DNA of 64,000 nucleotides from Nevskia sp. (lineage in GTDB: Bacteria; Pseudomonadota; Gammaproteobacteria; Nevskiales; Nevskiaceae). Below, one piece after another: positions 62,989-64,000 of this stretch (its first letter is position 1; each line of letters begins with the position of its first letter). The DNA lies in contig NZ_JAKFUM010000008.1 of assembly GCF_021732705.1 (NCBI RefSeq), positions 235,667 through 299,666 on the forward strand, written 5' to 3'. The translations under genes and the position numbers were made by a program. The notes under the pieces are model-generated. The model made no database searches, was not told the origin of the DNA, and saw only the letters and a program-made list of their open reading frames with translations.

Positions 62989-63942
62989 TGACAGTCGAAA
63001 AGTCGATGATTACCACATGTCTGCTGCCATGCCGCTGATTGCGGTATCTGTCTTCGGACCTATTGCAGCTGCATGACGCCAGCTCGCGCTGACTTGGCCG
63101 CACTCTTGAAATAATCCTACTAGATAGAGCGGCACCCTATAAGGCTGAACTTCTCTGAGTAGCCGTGGACTAGCGGAGTCAGACACCCAAGGCGTGGAAT
63201 GTAGCTTGCGTATTTTTACTGCCATCGCCAGACGTTATAATGGCGAAAGCTTTCAACCGCGACTGAAGCCACTTCGTCTTCAGGCACTCACCAACCAGCT
63301 CGCGGATTAAGGATTCGCCGACGCTATCCCGCCAAGATACGCTGGACTCACGGATGGAGTTGTTGAAAACCGAGATCGTGATTCAGTCACGGATCGGCTT
63401 TCGTAAAACTTCGGGCTAGCTCTGCTTCCGTGGCTATCGCCTTGCGACGTGAACAATGATCAATTGTAAAAGCAGGTTGATGATGCGTGTGCCGCGAATT
63501 GAGCAGGCGAGATCGATCGGAAAGATGCCCCAGTGCCTATGCCGATGATTATCTGGCACATGCTGTGCTGACCACTGGCGTAGGCGTCGAACATGTCCTT
63601 TGAGTCCCTACAATCAATCTTTAATGCCGGCTGTAACGGTCGATCGCTACACATGACCAAGTGCCATCGTTGGTGCCCGCAGCGCAGCCCGTAGCTAGAG
63701 CTTGTGACAGCTGTCAACGCTCATCGCGTTGTGTCGTGGTGCGGGAAAACTCGAATCTTTGGGTCGTATTGGCGTATGTACTATGTTGACAGCGCTCTAT
63801 CGCCGAGACTTCAGTTGCGTCTCGTGCCGCCGTGGCCGATTTATAGATAGGCCGAAACTCGGCAACGAGGTACTGACCTGCTGGTCGAATTTCGGACCAC
63901 GTGACGCTTAAGATTCTGGCTCCCGCTATGAGCGAGGAGCAC

Positions 63943-64000
63943 ATGAAGCAGGCACGATTTACTGACGAGCAGATGGTTCGGATCCTCCGTGAAGCGGACA
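63943..64000 (+). mobile_element. IS3-family transposase OrfA, start only (runs off window)
   Basis: MKQARFTDEQMVRILREAD..., typical IS3-group OrfA N-terminus. Confidence 0.75.

Noticed and set aside
63010-63944. Short ORFs between the DUF4087-like gene and the IS3 start
   Set aside because: No domain motifs, no coherent coding signal; more likely non-coding or decayed sequence

Overview
High-GC proteobacterial chromosome segment, probably a gammaproteobacterium judging from gene content. It contains the replication-origin neighbourhood: mnmE, yidC, yidD, rnpA and rpmH on the minus strand, then dnaA, dnaN, recF and gyrB on the plus strand. DnaA boxes and an AT-rich stretch lie in the dnaA-dnaN gap. 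The left third carries housekeeping and accessory genes: PHB-depolymerase-like esterase, alkyltransferase-like protein, PhzF-like protein, TonB-dependent receptor, DNA-deoxyinosine glycosylase-like protein, DUF885 and M1 peptidases, aceE/aceF with a divergent LysR gene, a NUDIX-phosphatase fusion, and a dicarboxylate symporter. The right third is a type VI secretion (T6SS) locus with only part of the core set visible: tssA, an OmpA-family protein, tagF, tssM, a large two-TM membrane protein, and vgrG. Several candidate effector/immunity modules accompany it: a PAAR protein with an HExxH domain plus a small exported protein, an M15 peptidase, and a GH19-like lysozyme/chitinase plus a DUF4087-like exported protein. 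The GH19 gene appears split by a 1-nt frameshift near 60,144. The 3' part of that module is clearly more AT-rich and is followed by about 950 bp of apparently non-coding DNA and the start of an IS3-type transposase at the window edge. Other notable items are a ~163-bp imperfect palindrome at 12,071-12,233, an 11-bp tandem repeat with phased GATC sites at 41,701-41,755, a LysR-type inverted repeat between aceE and the LysR gene, and two short CDSs (rpmH and a 56-aa Lys-rich protein) missing from the supplied ORF track. All family calls come from motif recognition by eye; no searches were run.
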